NCBI RefSeq assembly: GCF_017086405.1
Contig: NZ_CP070973.1
Coordinates: forward strand, 558,001-622,000
DNA from: Mycobacterium gordonae
GTDB taxonomy: Bacteria; Actinomycetota; Actinomycetes; Mycobacteriales; Mycobacteriaceae
Reading direction: 5' to 3'
Length of the DNA stretch: 64,000 bases
Below are positions 63,721 through 64,000 of the stretch, piece after piece. Numbering within the stretch: position 1 is the first letter of the stretch; each line of letters starts with the position of its first letter. The notes beneath the pieces are model-generated. The model was given only the letters and a program-made list of their open reading frames with translations. It was not told where the DNA came from and ran no database searches. A program made the position numbers and the translations under genes.

Positions 63721-64000
63721 TCGGCCGATCGATGTTGTGGTGACCACCGACGCGGCGACTGCCGCAAGTGAAATCAGTGCCAGCAGTTGAACACTCGCGG
63801 AATGGCCCGCGTAGCCGTCGGCAGACCGCCAGGGATGGCGCGACAGCACCGCACCTGCCGCCACGATCCCACCGGCGCTGAGTCCGACGGTCAGCGCGTC
63901 GCGCCAGCGGTCCGGCACCACATGCCGCACCCCGAGCAGGGCCGCGACCACCACGGCACCGACGGCGCCGGCGATCAACGCTCCCGCTCCCAGAACCGCC
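63688..64000 (-). CDS. aftD: C-terminal end of a membrane protein, probably AftD arabinosyltransferase
   Basis: Partial: the frame is open to the right edge, so the start lies outside. Three hydrophobic segments remain ([58 protein letters not shown]) with the loop SRHPWRSADGYAGHSASVQ, and a short polar tail ending DLFH. In M. tuberculosis the gene after Rv0235c in this orientation is aftD (Rv0236c), whose C-terminus is membrane-embedded as I recall. The assignment is thus mainly by synteny. Confidence 0.55.
   Translation of the reverse strand, partial: AVLGAGALIAGAVGAVVVAALLGVRHVVPDRWRDALTVGLSAGGIVAAGAVLSRHPWRSADGYAGHSASVQLLALISLAAVAASVVTTTSIGRSKTAGADLFH

Overview
This window comes from a high-GC actinobacterium, almost certainly a slow-growing Mycobacterium outside the M. 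tuberculosis complex. Three things point there: six PE_PGRS genes plus a PE gene with a PE-PPE hydrolase domain; TANNNT promoters with leaderless starts; and a gene order that follows, from memory, M. tuberculosis Rv0217c to Rv0236c (lipW, Rv0218, Rv0219, lipC, Rv0221, echA1, Rv0223c, Rv0224c, Rv0225, Rv0226c, Rv0227c, Rv0228, php, fadE4, Rv0232, nrdB/R2lox, gabD1, Rv0235c, aftD). Relative to that backbone there are many insertions. No rRNA, tRNA, CRISPR array or insertion sequence was recognised.

Layout. 1-13154 (minus): two PE_PGRS genes with duplicated upstream regions. The first is a giant, at least 10.1 kb and running off the left edge, built of near-identical tandem blocks of 843, 969 and 993 bp. 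Two blocks each lack one base, so the gene is frameshifted as written. 13392-22913: a CoA-transferase and an amidohydrolase, then lipW, a methyltransferase/molybdopterin oxidoreductase/membrane protein operon, lipC, a wax-ester/triacylglycerol synthase and echA1, a lipid-handling group. 23001-31979: an accessory block with a fadD-type ligase, a 98-residue partner, an isoprenoid-synthase-like gene, two more PE_PGRS genes, a TetR regulator with a coupled 47-residue ORF, and decayed second copies of fadD, orf98, PE_PGRS and TetR. These imply an ancient tandem duplication with reciprocal decay.

31980-49576: a crotonase; an aldehyde dehydrogenase with a KstR-type operator and a possible leaderless upstream peptide; a methyltransferase; an inserted LpqH-like lipoprotein and a WhiB4-like regulator; a glycosyltransferase; a YoaK-family membrane protein; three membrane genes (Rv0226c-Rv0228 equivalents); a coupled operon php - acyl-CoA ligase - PP2C phosphatase - polytopic membrane protein; and fadE4. 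49577-54138: an AT-rich leader and two more PE_PGRS paralogues in tandem. 54155-64000: a TetR/R2lox operon with a readable promoter and operator, a 28-bp hairpin between convergent genes, gabD1 divergent from an acetolactate-synthase-like enzyme, a small secreted protein, a PE-PPE hydrolase, a lipase-maturation-factor homologue, a Tat-exported beta-carbonic-anhydrase-like protein, and the 3' end of a membrane gene that is probably aftD.

Functionally the window mixes fatty-acid and sterol-type catabolism (fadD, echA1, fadE4, aldehyde dehydrogenases, crotonases, lipases), envelope biogenesis (Rv0224c-Rv0228 block, probable aftD) and surface PE proteins. All family calls come from reading the translated sequence; no database search was possible.
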